Assembly (NCBI GenBank): GCA_003488005.1
Contig: DNND01000106.1
Span: 1-35,640, forward strand
DNA length: 35,640 nt
Reading direction: 5' to 3'
From: Blastocatellia bacterium
GTDB taxonomy: Bacteria > Acidobacteriota > Blastocatellia > Pyrinomonadales > Pyrinomonadaceae
Below are positions 25,071-33,472 of the stretch, in pieces; the stretch's first letter is position 1; every line of letters starts with the position of its first letter. A program made the position numbers and the translations under genes. The notes beneath the pieces were generated by a model, which saw nothing but the letters and a program-made list of their open reading frames with translations, was not told where the DNA came from and did no database searches.

Positions 25071-26035
25071 TTAATTATTCCCCTCCGCAGCTTCGCCGCC
25101 TTCACCGTATTTCGCATCAACATCGCTACAGTCAGCAGGCCAACGCCGCCCGGCACCGGTGTGCGCCGGCCGGCGACTGCGTCCGCCTCGGCCGGATTTA
25201 CGTCGCCAACCAGCGTGTAGCCGCGCTTCGAAATTGTTGCGATTCGCTTTTCTGCATCAGCCCCGAATAATTGTCTTGCCGTAGCTTGATCAGTCACATT
25301 GTTCATGCCGACATCGATAACGGTCGCACCCGGCTTGATGTGCTCGCGGCCAATAAAACCGGGGCGGCCGATGGCGACGATGAGCAGATCGGCTTCGCGC
25401 GTTACCGCCGCCAAATCGCGCGTGCGCGAATGACATACGGTTACCGTGGCGTCCCTTTGCAGCAGCAGTTGCGCCATAGGTCGGCCCACAATTTGACTGC
25501 GGCCAACCACGCAGGCGCTGGCGCCGGCGATTGGTATTCCCAATCGATCCAGCAATTCAATCACGCCCGCGGGCGTGCACGGCGCGAAAGCAATCTTACC
25601 AAGCGCCAATCGTCCAACGTTTAAAGGATGGAACCCATCGACATCCTTCTGCGGATCAACTGCTTCGATGATTTTGTCTGCGTCGACTTCCGCGGGCAGC
25701 GGAAGTTGAACCAGGATACCGTCGACGTCATCACGTTCGTTGAGCGATGCAATCAATTGCAAAAGCTCAACAGAGTTTGTGCTGGCGGGCAACGCGTGAT
25801 GTTCCGACTTAATGCCGACCTCTTCGCAGGCCTTTATTTTGTTTCTGACGTAGACCGCTGAGGCCGGATCGTCGCCGACGAGTACTGCCGCCAGACAAAC
25901 CTTGACCTGATGGTCGTTCCATAACCGCTCGACATCGCCGGCAGCTTCCAGTTTGATCTGAGCAGCGACAGCAGCGCCGTCGAGCAATTCGGCATGTCGA
26001 GCCGGATTAGGGTTTGTGAATGTCTGCGCAGCCAT
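25067..26035 (-). CDS. folD: Bifunctional methylene-THF dehydrogenase / methenyl-THF cyclohydrolase
   Basis: Interconverts 5,10-methylene-, methenyl- and 10-formyl-tetrahydrofolate in the cytosol, feeding purine and formyl-Met synthesis. Visible motifs: YVRNK with Y62 and the catalytic K66, GILVQLPLP, the KDVDGFHPLNVG loop, the NADP-binding GRSQIVGRPMAQLLL and the C-terminal VPGGVGLLT. The last is normally PGGVGPMT, so P and M are both Leu here, which is unusual but conservative in fold. At 322 aa it is about 30 longer than typical, mainly at the N-terminus. ATG at 26035. It is divergent from the Sco1 gene (87-nt gap). Confidence 0.95.
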   Translation of the reverse strand: MAAQTFTNPNPARHAELLDGAAVAAQIKLEAAGDVERLWNDHQVKVCLAAVLVGDDPASAVYVRNKIKACEEVGIKSEHHALPASTNSVELLQLIASLNERDDVDGILVQLPLPAEVDADKIIEAVDPQKDVDGFHPLNVGRLALGKIAFAPCTPAGVIELLDRLGIPIAGASACVVGRSQIVGRPMAQLLLQRDATVTVCHSRTRDLAAVTREADLLIVAIGRPGFIGREHIKPGATVIDVGMNNVTDQATARQLFGADAEKRIATISKRGYTLVGDVNPAEADAVAGRRTPVPGGVGLLTVAMLMRNTVKAAKLRRGIIK

Positions 26036-26122
26036 GTTCGGAGAGTGGTCCTTTTAACAAGCGTTGAGCTTTCGTGCTAGGTTACACCGAGATTGCTTTT
26101 ATTAGTTAGCGTGAATTAACAA

Positions 26123-27037
26123 ATGTTTATGAAAACGTTTCGAACGGTCATCCTTTCGCTTTGCTTCATTGCGCTGGTCGTGGTTCCCGGTTGTCGTCAT
26201 CAGCGCACACCTTCGGCGACAGAAAAGCATTACGAGCTGAAAGGTAAGGTAGTGCTCGTCGAGAAGGACCAGCATCTGGTGACGATTGCGCATGAAGACA
26301 TAAAGGACTACATGCCGGCGATGACGATGCCGTTTACGGTTGGCGAAGACTGGTGGTGGGTTTTCGAAGTACCGCTCGTCGCGGGCGATCATGTCAACGC
26401 CACTCTGGTTGTGGACGGCGCCAAGTCATGGCTCGAGGACGTAGTGATCGCCAAAGAGGCTTCCGATAGCGCAGCGCCGGTGAGCGGCGAAGGTCTGGGC
26501 CCAAAGGTGGGCGACGAAATTCCGGATTACCGTCTTGTCAACCAGGATGGAAAAGTGATTCGCCTGCACGACTATCTCGGCAAGGCGCTGGTTCTGACGT
26601 TCATCTACACCCGTTGCCCCGACCCGGACCAGTGCACTTTAATGAGCACCAATTTCGCGGCCATCGATCAGCAGCTGCAAAAGCAGCCGGACCTTTATGC
26701 GAAGACGCATCTGCTGAGTATCAGTTTTGATCCCGAATACGACACGCCGAAAGTGCTGCGCAGTTACGGAGCCGCTTTTACCGGCAGATATTCCGACGAG
26801 ACGTTCGCACATTGGGAATTCGCCTCCGGCAGCGCCGACGAGGTGAAAGGCATAGCGCAGTATTTCGGGATGCGCTATTACCTGGATTCAGAAACGGGAA
26901 ATCAGCAGGTTATTCATTCGCTCAGGACCGCGGTCATCGGTCCCGACAGCAAAGTGATCAAGGTTTATCGTGGTAACGATTGGAAACCGGATGAAATTGT
27001 GAATGACCTGCGTGCTGCCGCCCTAACGAAAAATTAG
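26123..27037 (+). CDS. CusF-like / Sco1 copper lipoprotein
   Basis: A 304-aa secreted lipoprotein (LALVVVPGC-type signal, lipidation at C24). Residues about 35-105 match the CusF copper-binding family (KGKVVLVEKDQ, then HEDIKDYMPAMTMPF with its H and Met ligands). Residues about 125-300 are a Sco1/SenC thioredoxin fold, which delivers copper to the CuA site of cytochrome oxidase. The two Sco cysteines are C165 and C171 in TRCPDPDQC, five residues apart; the classical motif is CxxxC. The distal copper ligand H265 (VIHSLR) is present. The gene stands alone, divergent from folD. ATG at 26123 is used; an ATG at 26129 is nearly equal. No oxidase genes are nearby. Confidence 0.9.
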   Translation: MFMKTFRTVILSLCFIALVVVPGCRHQRTPSATEKHYELKGKVVLVEKDQHLVTIAHEDIKDYMPAMTMPFTVGEDWWWVFEVPLVAGDHVNATLVVDGAKSWLEDVVIAKEASDSAAPVSGEGLGPKVGDEIPDYRLVNQDGKVIRLHDYLGKALVLTFIYTRCPDPDQCTLMSTNFAAIDQQLQKQPDLYAKTHLLSISFDPEYDTPKVLRSYGAAFTGRYSDETFAHWEFASGSADEVKGIAQYFGMRYYLDSETGNQQVIHSLRTAVIGPDSKVIKVYRGNDWKPDEIVNDLRAAALTKN

Positions 27038-27124
27038 CCGCGGACGAACGCGGATTAACGCGGGTCAGAAAGAAACCAAGCGGTAAGACAGCTTTGCGTT
27101 AAATGTCATGGGCCGCTTCAGGTT

Positions 27125-27310
27125 CGGCTGTGCCGTCTGATGTGCGGCGGCGGCTTTGCCCCGCCGAGAGCAGCCAAGTTATTCGCGGGCTACGCCCTTG
27201 TTCGGGCTTAGACCTAGGATTTGTTGGGCCAACCCAGGGCATAGCCCGGAATTAAGAAGCCAGCTTTTCGGCGGGGCAAAGCCGCCGCCGCACATCAGGC
27301 GGCATAGCCG
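27125..27310. repeat. Large nested inverted repeat between sco and the M13 peptidase gene
   Basis: Outer 43-nt arms at 27125-27167 and 27268-27310 match at 41 of 43 positions (core GGCGGCGGCTTTGCCCCGCC). Inner arms at about 27178-27200 and 27234-27252 also pair, around GGGCTACGCCC. It fills the middle of a 371-nt gap between convergent genes, so a terminator or RNA-stability role is possible. The rest of that gap (27038-27124, 27311-27408) shows nothing recognisable. Confidence 0.85.
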
Positions 27311-27408
27311 TAGCCGCGCCAATGAGCTAATTCTAGAGCTAAGTGGTCTTACCCTTTTAGTTCCTTCTGATCCGCGCTCACCCGCGAAAATCCGCGGCAA
27401 AAAACTCT

Positions 27409-29496
27409 TTACCAAATCTGGCAACGCTTATCCGCCGGTCGCACCATTGGATCGCTCGCTTTGCATTGAAAAGCCGTCGCAAACAGCTCCATGTTCGACA
27501 GCGGGCCGTTAACGCGAAAGCGTCCGAGCGGATGTGGGTCTGTCGCCACTCGCAGCCGCGCCGCTTCGGGACGAATGTTCTGCGCCCAAATCTGCGCATA
27601 GCCCAAAAAGAAGCGCTGCTCGGGTGTGAAGCCGGCGATCACTTTCCCCGGTTTTCCGTTAAGTGATTTCTGATAAGCAGCATAGGCAACTGCCAATCCT
27701 CCAAGATCAGCAACAGACTCACCGACAACCAGCTTTCCGTTTTGATTCAAACCTGGCTCCACTTCGTAGCCATCAAACTGTTTGACCACGCAGTCAGTCC
27801 GGTCCTTGAATTTCTTAAAGTCGTCGGGTGTCCACCACATGGCGAGATTGCCGTCAGCGTCAAAGCGCGCGCCCGTATCGTCGAAGCCGTGCGTCATCTC
27901 GTGGCCGATAACAACACCGATGCCGCCGTAGTTGAACGCGTCGTCCGCTTTCGGATCGTAGAACGGCGGTTGCAGAATGCCCGCCGGAAAAACGATCTCG
28001 TTGATCGACGGATTGTAGTAAGCGTTCACGGTTGGCGGCGACATGCCCCACTCGGTCTTATCAACCGGCTTGCCGATTTTGCCAAGGTTTCGTTTGACTT
28101 CAAACTGTCGCGCCGAGATGGTGTTGTTGTAGAAAGGCCCCTTACTGACTTGCAGCGCTTCATAGCTACGCCATTTATCAGGATAGCCAATCTTGCGTAT
28201 GAAGGCGTCGAGTTTTGAAATTGCTTTCTTGCGCGTGTCGTCGCTCATCCAACTCAAAGTCGTTAAGTCGGAACGCAGCGCCTCGACTAAATTCTTCACC
28301 ATGTCCTGAGCGCGCGCCCGAGCGGCCGGTGTAAACGTTTTTTGAATGTAGAGCTGGCCCAGCGCCTCGCCAAGCGCGCGATCGGTACTAACAATGCAAC
28401 GGCGCCAGCGTGGCTGCATCTCCTTGGTGCCCTGTAAATACTTGCCTGAGAAATTAAAATCTTCCTGAACGAACTTTGCTGAAAGGGTGCCGGCCGTGGA
28501 ATTGAGCAGGTGCCAGCGAAGATACGACTTCCAATCATCCAGTGAGATGGCGGTCAGGAGTTTGTCGGCGGCCTTGAAGAAATCAGGCTGGCCCACATTT
28601 ATCTTGTCGATCGTCGGCAGGCCTACGCCGTCAAAATAGTTGCGCCAATCGAAGTGCGGCGTCAAGGCGCTCAACTCCGTGCGATTCATCGGGTGGTAAT
28701 TCGCTTCCGGGTCGCGACGCTGCACGCGCGTAGTCGAGTTCTCCGCGAGTTTGGTTTCGATACTTAGGACGGTTTTCGCTTCAGCCGCCGCCCGATCAGG
28801 ACTATCGCCGAGCAGCTCGAACATCGTTGCTACATGCTTTGCGTATTCCTCGCGCGTCTGGCGCGACTTCTGGTCATCCTTCGTATAGTAATCGCGATCC
28901 GGCAAGCCGAGGCCCCCCTGCACCGCCTGCGCGATCACGGCCGTCGAATTCTTGAAATCCTGCGCCCCGCCGAAGCCAAAGACTGCGGGGATGCGATAGG
29001 CGTGAAAGCGAGCGATCTGCGCCTGGAGGCCGGCGACGTCGTTGATTGCGGCAATGCGATCCAGCTCAGGCTGAATGGGCTGCACGCCTTGTCCTTCGAT
29101 ACCCGGCTCGTCCATGCAACTGCGATAATAGTCAGCGATCTTTTGTTCGTTGGTTCCGGTTTTCAGAGATTTTTTCGCCAGCAGTCCGTCCAGAATTCCA
29201 TGAAGCACGCCGATGTTCTGTTCGTCCAGAACTTCGAATCGGCCCCAACGCGAAAACGCCGCAGGAATTTGATTCTTCGCGGTCCAACCACCATTCGCGT
29301 ATTGGAAAAAGTTTGCGCAGGCGGAAACGCTTGTGTCCATATTTCCAATGTCGAATCCAGGCAGGTTGCCAGCTTCAATTGTCGGCACCGACCGGAACAT
29401 TGCCTTAGTGTGAGCTGCTTCGCTTGATCGGTTAGCGACAGCGAGCGAGCAGATCAACGCCGTCGCGACAGCAGCTATCGTAAAGAGCCTACGCAT
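27409..29496 (-). CDS. pepO: Secreted M13 family metallopeptidase (neprilysin/PepO-like)
   Basis: A 695-aa zinc peptidase that cuts small peptides outside the cytoplasm. N-terminal signal MRRLFTIAAVATALICSLAV precedes the mature chain. The M13_N domain (about 45-430) starts at FDIGNMDTSVSACANFFQYANGG. The catalytic half has HEMTH (H532, E533, H536) and GESVADLGG with the third zinc ligand E593 and D597. It ends in the C-terminal KRCQIW, as in family members. Start ATG is supported by GGAGGA 8 nt upstream. The gene is monocistronic by position: it is convergent with sco and separated from the etf genes by 97 nt with no recognised feature. Confidence 0.95.
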   Translation of the reverse strand: MRRLFTIAAVATALICSLAVANRSSEAAHTKAMFRSVPTIEAGNLPGFDIGNMDTSVSACANFFQYANGGWTAKNQIPAAFSRWGRFEVLDEQNIGVLHGILDGLLAKKSLKTGTNEQKIADYYRSCMDEPGIEGQGVQPIQPELDRIAAINDVAGLQAQIARFHAYRIPAVFGFGGAQDFKNSTAVIAQAVQGGLGLPDRDYYTKDDQKSRQTREEYAKHVATMFELLGDSPDRAAAEAKTVLSIETKLAENSTTRVQRRDPEANYHPMNRTELSALTPHFDWRNYFDGVGLPTIDKINVGQPDFFKAADKLLTAISLDDWKSYLRWHLLNSTAGTLSAKFVQEDFNFSGKYLQGTKEMQPRWRRCIVSTDRALGEALGQLYIQKTFTPAARARAQDMVKNLVEALRSDLTTLSWMSDDTRKKAISKLDAFIRKIGYPDKWRSYEALQVSKGPFYNNTISARQFEVKRNLGKIGKPVDKTEWGMSPPTVNAYYNPSINEIVFPAGILQPPFYDPKADDAFNYGGIGVVIGHEMTHGFDDTGARFDADGNLAMWWTPDDFKKFKDRTDCVVKQFDGYEVEPGLNQNGKLVVGESVADLGGLAVAYAAYQKSLNGKPGKVIAGFTPEQRFFLGYAQIWAQNIRPEAARLRVATDPHPLGRFRVNGPLSNMELFATAFQCKASDPMVRPADKRCQIW

Positions 29497-29593
29497 AATT
29501 AGAATCCTCCAGATCGATTTGCCTGAAAAGTTGGGGTTATAAAATGGGGGTTAGACAGATTCCTGCATGCCGGCAGCGTTCGGCCAGGACTGC

Positions 29594-30580
29594 TTAGGCA
29601 GCGCCTTTGATCTTCTTGATTTCTTCGGTTAACACCGGCACCGCTTCGAACAGATCTCCGACGATGCCGTAATCAGCGATGTCGAAAATCGGCGCTTCGG
29701 GATCTTTGTTAATGGCCACGATGGTCCCGGAGTTCTTCATACCCACGAGATGTTGAATCGCGCCCGAGATTCCCAACGCGATGTAAAGCTTAGGCGCGAC
29801 GGTCTGTCCCGATGAACCGATTTGACGATCGATCGGCAGCCACTCGGCATCGCAAATAGGCCGCGACGCCGCCAGGTCTCCGCCGAGCGCTTCCGCAAGT
29901 TTCTCTGCCAGCGCCAGATTGTCTTTGCTTTTGATACCACGGCCAACGGCAACGATGATGTCGGCCTTGCTCAAATCGACTGCTTGTTTGACTTCCTGAA
30001 ATGGCGCTTCCGGCGTCATGCGAATTTCGCCAACGTCGACGGGTTTTTCTTCTAACTCCGCGCCAGTTCCCTTGCGCGCCTGATCTGGTCGATAAGCTCC
30101 CGATTGAAAGGTCGCAAAAACTGGCGCCGCGCCATCGGAAACAACATCGGCGTCGAGCTTGCCGAGGAAGATGCGGCGCGTGAACGTCAGCGTCGTGCCC
30201 GCCGCCTGCGCGCGAATGCAGTCGCTGATCAAAGCCTTTTCGAAACGCGCCGCTAGTTTAGGCGCGAAGTCGCGCACCAAATATGTATGGGGAAAAACGA
30301 CGAGCTGCGGATCGAGTTGCCGCACGACACTTTCCATCGCGTCCGTGTAACCGTCGGGCGTGTACTGTGCCAACTTTTCGTTCTTTCCCTGAATGACCTT
30401 GGCCAGGTCGTAAGCTGCGATGTCCCGGGCCAACGCCGCCACGTCAGCGCCGAGAATTACGGCCGTCAACGGCTGTTGCAATTGCTCTGCAAGACCCTGC
30501 GCCGCCGCAATGGCCTCAAGCGAAGTCTTGTTCAGCGCGCCGTCGCGGTGTTCGATGAAAACTAAGATTCCGTTACTCAT
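29594..30580 (-). CDS. etfA: Electron transfer flavoprotein alpha subunit
   Basis: The FAD-carrying subunit of ETF, 328 aa, that passes electrons from acyl-CoA and other dehydrogenases to ETF-quinone oxidoreductase. The C-terminal FAD domain is typical: VAVGRGIKSKDN, the SRPICDAEW and GSSGQTVAPKLYIALGIS-type stretch, HLVGMKNSGTIVAINKD and IFDIADYGIVGD. The N-terminal ETF domain is present (ILVFIEHRDG). A nested palindrome fills the gap to etfB; the order etfB-etfA is standard. ATG at 30580. Confidence 0.96.
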   Translation of the reverse strand: MSNGILVFIEHRDGALNKTSLEAIAAAQGLAEQLQQPLTAVILGADVAALARDIAAYDLAKVIQGKNEKLAQYTPDGYTDAMESVVRQLDPQLVVFPHTYLVRDFAPKLAARFEKALISDCIRAQAAGTTLTFTRRIFLGKLDADVVSDGAAPVFATFQSGAYRPDQARKGTGAELEEKPVDVGEIRMTPEAPFQEVKQAVDLSKADIIVAVGRGIKSKDNLALAEKLAEALGGDLAASRPICDAEWLPIDRQIGSSGQTVAPKLYIALGISGAIQHLVGMKNSGTIVAINKDPEAPIFDIADYGIVGDLFEAVPVLTEEIKKIKGAA

Positions 30581-30586
30581 AAATTT

Positions 30587-30876
30587 GTGGCATAGACTTT
30601 AGAAACCTCTGCTCAAGTGCCTTTGACGCGTAGCGTCTGTACGAGTTTAGCCCGGCGTTTCAACGCCGGGATCAGATCCTTCTTTTGTTTTCGTCGCGTA
30701 GCGACGATTGAGTACGCCCTGGTTTCAAGCGTCGCTACGCGACGCGAATGCTCTGCTTGATCGTTCCCGGCCTTGAAAGGCCGGGCTAAATTCGTACGGA
30801 CGCTACGCGTCGAAGACTTCAAACTTTCCTTTAGTCTGTGCTTTTCCAGCAAGACACAGGCTAAAGCCTATGCCAC
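30587..30876. repeat. Multi-layer nested palindrome between etfB and etfA
   Basis: Three concentric inverted repeats: outer GTGGCATAGACTTTAG (30587-30602) with 30861-30876, 15/16 match; middle 30625-30655 with 30781-30811, 29/31; inner CGTCGCGTAGCGACG (30692-30706) with 30730-30744, perfect. Side hairpins CCCGGCGTT/AACGCCGGG (30651-30670) and CCCGGCCTT/AAGGCCGGG (30766-30785) sit inside. The element starts 6 nt after the etfA start and ends exactly against the etfB stop, so it fills the gap. Confidence 0.9.
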
Positions 30877-31650
30877 CTAAAACACCCGTGCTTCCGAATG
30901 TAGTTTTTGCGCTAATTCCGCGGCGCCGGCTTTCGCATCGCCGTTCCCCAGCAATTGCGTCTGCTTGGTTTTTTGGGGCAGATAAATCTTCTCGATGCGC
31001 TGATGCGTTGGACGATTTACGATCTCGGCGGCTGGCGTCACTTCCTTAATCTCTTTCTTCTTGGCAGCCATGATGCCCTTGAGCGTTGCATAGCGAATCT
31101 GGCTGATGCCTGATTGAATCGTTAACAGCGCCGGCAGCGGCATCGAGTACCATTGGTACCAACCGCTTTCCAGTTCACGCTTGACGCGAAGGCTGTCTCC
31201 GGAAGCGTCAACCTCGATCGCGATAGTCGCGTGCGGTACGCCCAGCAGTTCGGCCATAATCACGCCGGTTTGTCCGTAACCATAATCGTCCGATTGCAAG
31301 CCGGTAAGAACCAAGTCCGGGTTTTCATCGCGAATCGCGGCGACCAGTGCACTCGCCGCGGCATAAGGCGAAAGCTGGCCCAGGTTGTCACCAACCACAT
31401 GAATCGCCCGGTCGGCGCCGCGTGCCAGCGCGTCCTTGATCACACTCTTCACGCGCTGCGGCCCCATGGAACAAACAACTACTTCGCCGCCGAGCTTTTC
31501 CTTGACGCGCAGGGCTTCTTCCAAAGCGTAGCCGTCGGATTCACTCACCTCGAAAGACAGATCGCCCTCTTCAATCCAGGTAGCTTCTTTGTTGATTCTC
31601 AGGATCGCATCTTTATTCGCGACCTGTTTCATCATCACTAGGATTTTCAT
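30877..31650 (-). CDS. etfB: Electron transfer flavoprotein beta subunit
   Basis: The AMP-binding beta subunit of ETF, 257 aa, partner of EtfA. Family motifs are VMMKQV near the start, ALEEALRVKEK, the LTGLQSDDYGYGQTG segment (the electron-transfer recognition loop region) and AKKKEIKEV near the end. Start: ATG at 31650, giving MKILVMMKQV, the typical ETF-beta beginning. The frame stays open a further 20 codons upstream, but these are heptamer repeat (TDNGPLTTNNGP) and not protein-like. It lies downstream of fabF, probably in the same transcript. Confidence 0.96.
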   Translation of the reverse strand: MKILVMMKQVANKDAILRINKEATWIEEGDLSFEVSESDGYALEEALRVKEKLGGEVVVCSMGPQRVKSVIKDALARGADRAIHVVGDNLGQLSPYAAASALVAAIRDENPDLVLTGLQSDDYGYGQTGVIMAELLGVPHATIAIEVDASGDSLRVKRELESGWYQWYSMPLPALLTIQSGISQIRYATLKGIMAAKKKEIKEVTPAAEIVNRPTHQRIEKIYLPQKTKQTQLLGNGDAKAGAAELAQKLHSEARVF

Positions 31651-31654
31651 CGTT

Positions 31655-31737
31655 GGTCCGTTGTTAGTAGTCAGTGGTCCGTTGTCAGTAGCTGTTGAGG
31701 CAGCGTGCAACTGCTCACGGACAACTGACGACTAACT
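31655..31737. repeat. Heptamer tandem array, inverted pair (GTCAGT type, degenerate)
   Basis: About five degenerate units (consensus NGTCNGT) at 31655-31689 and three reverse-complement units (ACTGACN) at 31717-31737. The spacer is about 27 nt. It fills the gap between fabF and etfB and overlaps the fabF stop. It is less regular than the other arrays. Confidence 0.7.
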
Positions 31738-32995
31738 ATTCATCGTAGCGCTTAAACAAAAGTGCGGCATTCGTTCCGCCAAACCCAAAACTATTCGACA
31801 GCGCATATTCAACTTCTGCTTGGCGCGGAACATTAGGCACATAGTCGAGATCGCAATCGGGATCGGGATTGACGTAATTTATCGTCGGCGGCAACACCTT
31901 ACGATGCAGAGCCAACACTGAAAACACGCCTTCAATCCCGCCGGCCGCGCCCAGCAAATGGCCCGTCATAGACTTTGTCGAACTCACGGCAAGCTTGTAC
32001 GCATGGTCGCCAAAGGTTTTCCTGATCGCCAACGTCTCAAACTTGTCGTTGTAAGGCGTCGAAGTGCCGTGGGCATTGATGTACCCCACTTGCTCCGGTG
32101 CGATGCCGGCATCCTTGATCGTTTTCGTCATCGCGCGGATCGCGCCCGACCCGGTTTCGTCAGGCATCGTCAAGTGAAACGCATCCGCCGTCATGCCGTA
32201 GCCAACCAACTCGGCATAGATGCGCGCGCCGCGTCGTTTCGCGAATTCCAATTCTTCCAAAATCATGAGTCCGGCGCCTTCGCCAACAACAAAACCGTCG
32301 CGGTCGCGTTCGAACGGCCGCGACGCGTGCAGCGGATCGTCATTCCGAGTTGATAGCGCGCGCATTGACGCAAAACCAGCAACACTCATCGGCGTGATGG
32401 CCGACTCCGCGCCGCCGCAGATCATTACGTCCGCGTCGCCGCGTTGAATGATTTTGAAGCTGTCGCCAATCGCATGGGCCCCGGCGGCACAGGCGGTGGC
32501 GGTGGCGGAGTTTGGTCCCTTTGCTCCGTAGCGAATGGAAACCTGCCCGGCCGCCAGATTAACGATCGCGGAAACGATAAAGAAAGGTGAAACGCGATCG
32601 GGGCCTTCGTTGAGCAGCTTTGAATGTTCACGCTCGATAGCCCAGAAATCACCTATGCCGCTGCTGATGTAAGTGCCCGCCTGTTCCGCAACATCGTCGG
32701 GAAACCTGCCCGCTTCGTTCAGGGCCAGACCGCTGTCGGCCATAGCCTCCACCGCCGCGGCAATGGCGTAATGAATAAAGGCGCCCATCTTGCGCGCCTC
32801 TTTCTTTGCTATGAATTTGAGCGGATCAAAATCTTTAACTTCCGCGGCAATCTTAACCGAAAACTTTTCGGTGTCGAATTTCTTAATGTAGCCCACGCCG
32901 CTCTGACCGTTCATCAGCGCGGACCACGTTGATTCAACTGAATTGCCAACCGGCGTTATCAGACCCAGTCCGGTAACAACAACACGACGTGCCAA
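31736..32995 (-). CDS. fabF: Beta-ketoacyl-ACP synthase II
   Basis: Elongating condensing enzyme of type II fatty-acid synthesis, 419 aa. Catalytic residues are visible: C169 in TACAAGAHA, H309 in NAHGTSTPYND and H346 in SMTGHLLGAAGG. The start is TTG at 32995 giving MARRVVVTGLGLITPVG, with AAGGAG at 33003-33008 exactly 7 nt upstream. A longer frame reaching 33085 would add 30 residues from repeat DNA. The gene follows acpP and precedes etfB in the same direction. Confidence 0.97.
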   Translation of the reverse strand: MARRVVVTGLGLITPVGNSVESTWSALMNGQSGVGYIKKFDTEKFSVKIAAEVKDFDPLKFIAKKEARKMGAFIHYAIAAAVEAMADSGLALNEAGRFPDDVAEQAGTYISSGIGDFWAIEREHSKLLNEGPDRVSPFFIVSAIVNLAAGQVSIRYGAKGPNSATATACAAGAHAIGDSFKIIQRGDADVMICGGAESAITPMSVAGFASMRALSTRNDDPLHASRPFERDRDGFVVGEGAGLMILEELEFAKRRGARIYAELVGYGMTADAFHLTMPDETGSGAIRAMTKTIKDAGIAPEQVGYINAHGTSTPYNDKFETLAIRKTFGDHAYKLAVSSTKSMTGHLLGAAGGIEGVFSVLALHRKVLPPTINYVNPDPDCDLDYVPNVPRQAEVEYALSNSFGFGGTNAALLFKRYDE

Positions 32996-33002
32996 ATCAA
33001 GA

Positions 33003-33008
33003 CTCCTT
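33003..33008 (-). promoter_or_regulatory. Strong Shine-Dalgarno deciding the fabF TTG start
   Basis: AAGGAG on the minus strand, 7 nt before TTG at 32995. It favours this start over the upstream ATG. Confidence 0.75.
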
Positions 33009-33017
33009 GAAAAAAAT

Positions 33018-33052
33018 AGTACTGAGTAATGAGTGATGAGTACTGAGGTTAG
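33018..33052. repeat. Heptamer tandem array (AGTACTG type)
   Basis: Units AGTACTG, AGTAATG, AGTGATG, AGTACTG and a degenerate fifth (AGGTTAG), exact period 7, between acpP and fabF. No clear inverted arm was found in the rest of the gap. Confidence 0.75.
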
Positions 33053-33096
33053 ACGGGCTCGTCTGTCCTCAGCGCTCGCCACCAATGACTGTTCGA

Positions 33097-33339
33097 CTAT
33101 TTCTTGTGCTGGTCGATGTAGTTATACGCGTCGCGCACACTTTGAATCTTCTCCGCGTCTTCATCAGGGATTTCGATGCCGAACTCTTCTTCAAAGCGCA
33201 TCACCAGCTCCACTGTATCCAACGAGTCCGCCCCCAGGTCATCGATAAAGCGGGCATTCGGCGTTACTTCGTTCTCATCAACACCTAGTTCGTCGACGAT
33301 AATTTGTTTGACCTTATTCTCGATCTCTTGATCGGGCAT
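33097..33339 (-). CDS. acpP: Acyl carrier protein
   Basis: An 80-aa acidic carrier with the phosphopantetheine site DSL (S39) in DDLGADSLDTVEL. It carries the growing acyl chain in type II fatty-acid synthesis. The ATG at 33339 is preceded by AGAGGAG. Position between fabD and fabF is usual, but fabG, which usually sits next to it, is missing here. Confidence 0.97.
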   Translation of the reverse strand: MPDQEIENKVKQIIVDELGVDENEVTPNARFIDDLGADSLDTVELVMRFEEEFGIEIPDEDAEKIQSVRDAYNYIDQHKK

Positions 33340-33381
33340 CGTTTTGCTCCTCTTGTGATGAAATATCTATTTCGATTAGTT

Positions 33382-33459
33382 AAGCAAACTGTTAGTTTGC
33401 AGTGGCGCTGCAGCCTTCAAGTTTGTGGCCTTGAACCACCGCAAACTAACAGTTTGCTT
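33382..33459. repeat. Perfect 19-nt inverted repeat between fabD and acpP
   Basis: AAGCAAACTGTTAGTTTGC at 33382-33400 pairs perfectly with 33441-33459, with a stem continuing through GTGG/CCAC. A smaller TTCAAG/CTTGAA hairpin lies inside. It occupies most of the 133-nt gap where fabG would otherwise be found. Confidence 0.85.
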
Positions 33460-33472
33460 TACGTCTTAGTCC

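Noticed and set aside
27741..28218. A 158-aa + strand frame over the M13 gene
   Set aside because: Antisense to the catalytic region of the peptidase; no independent support.
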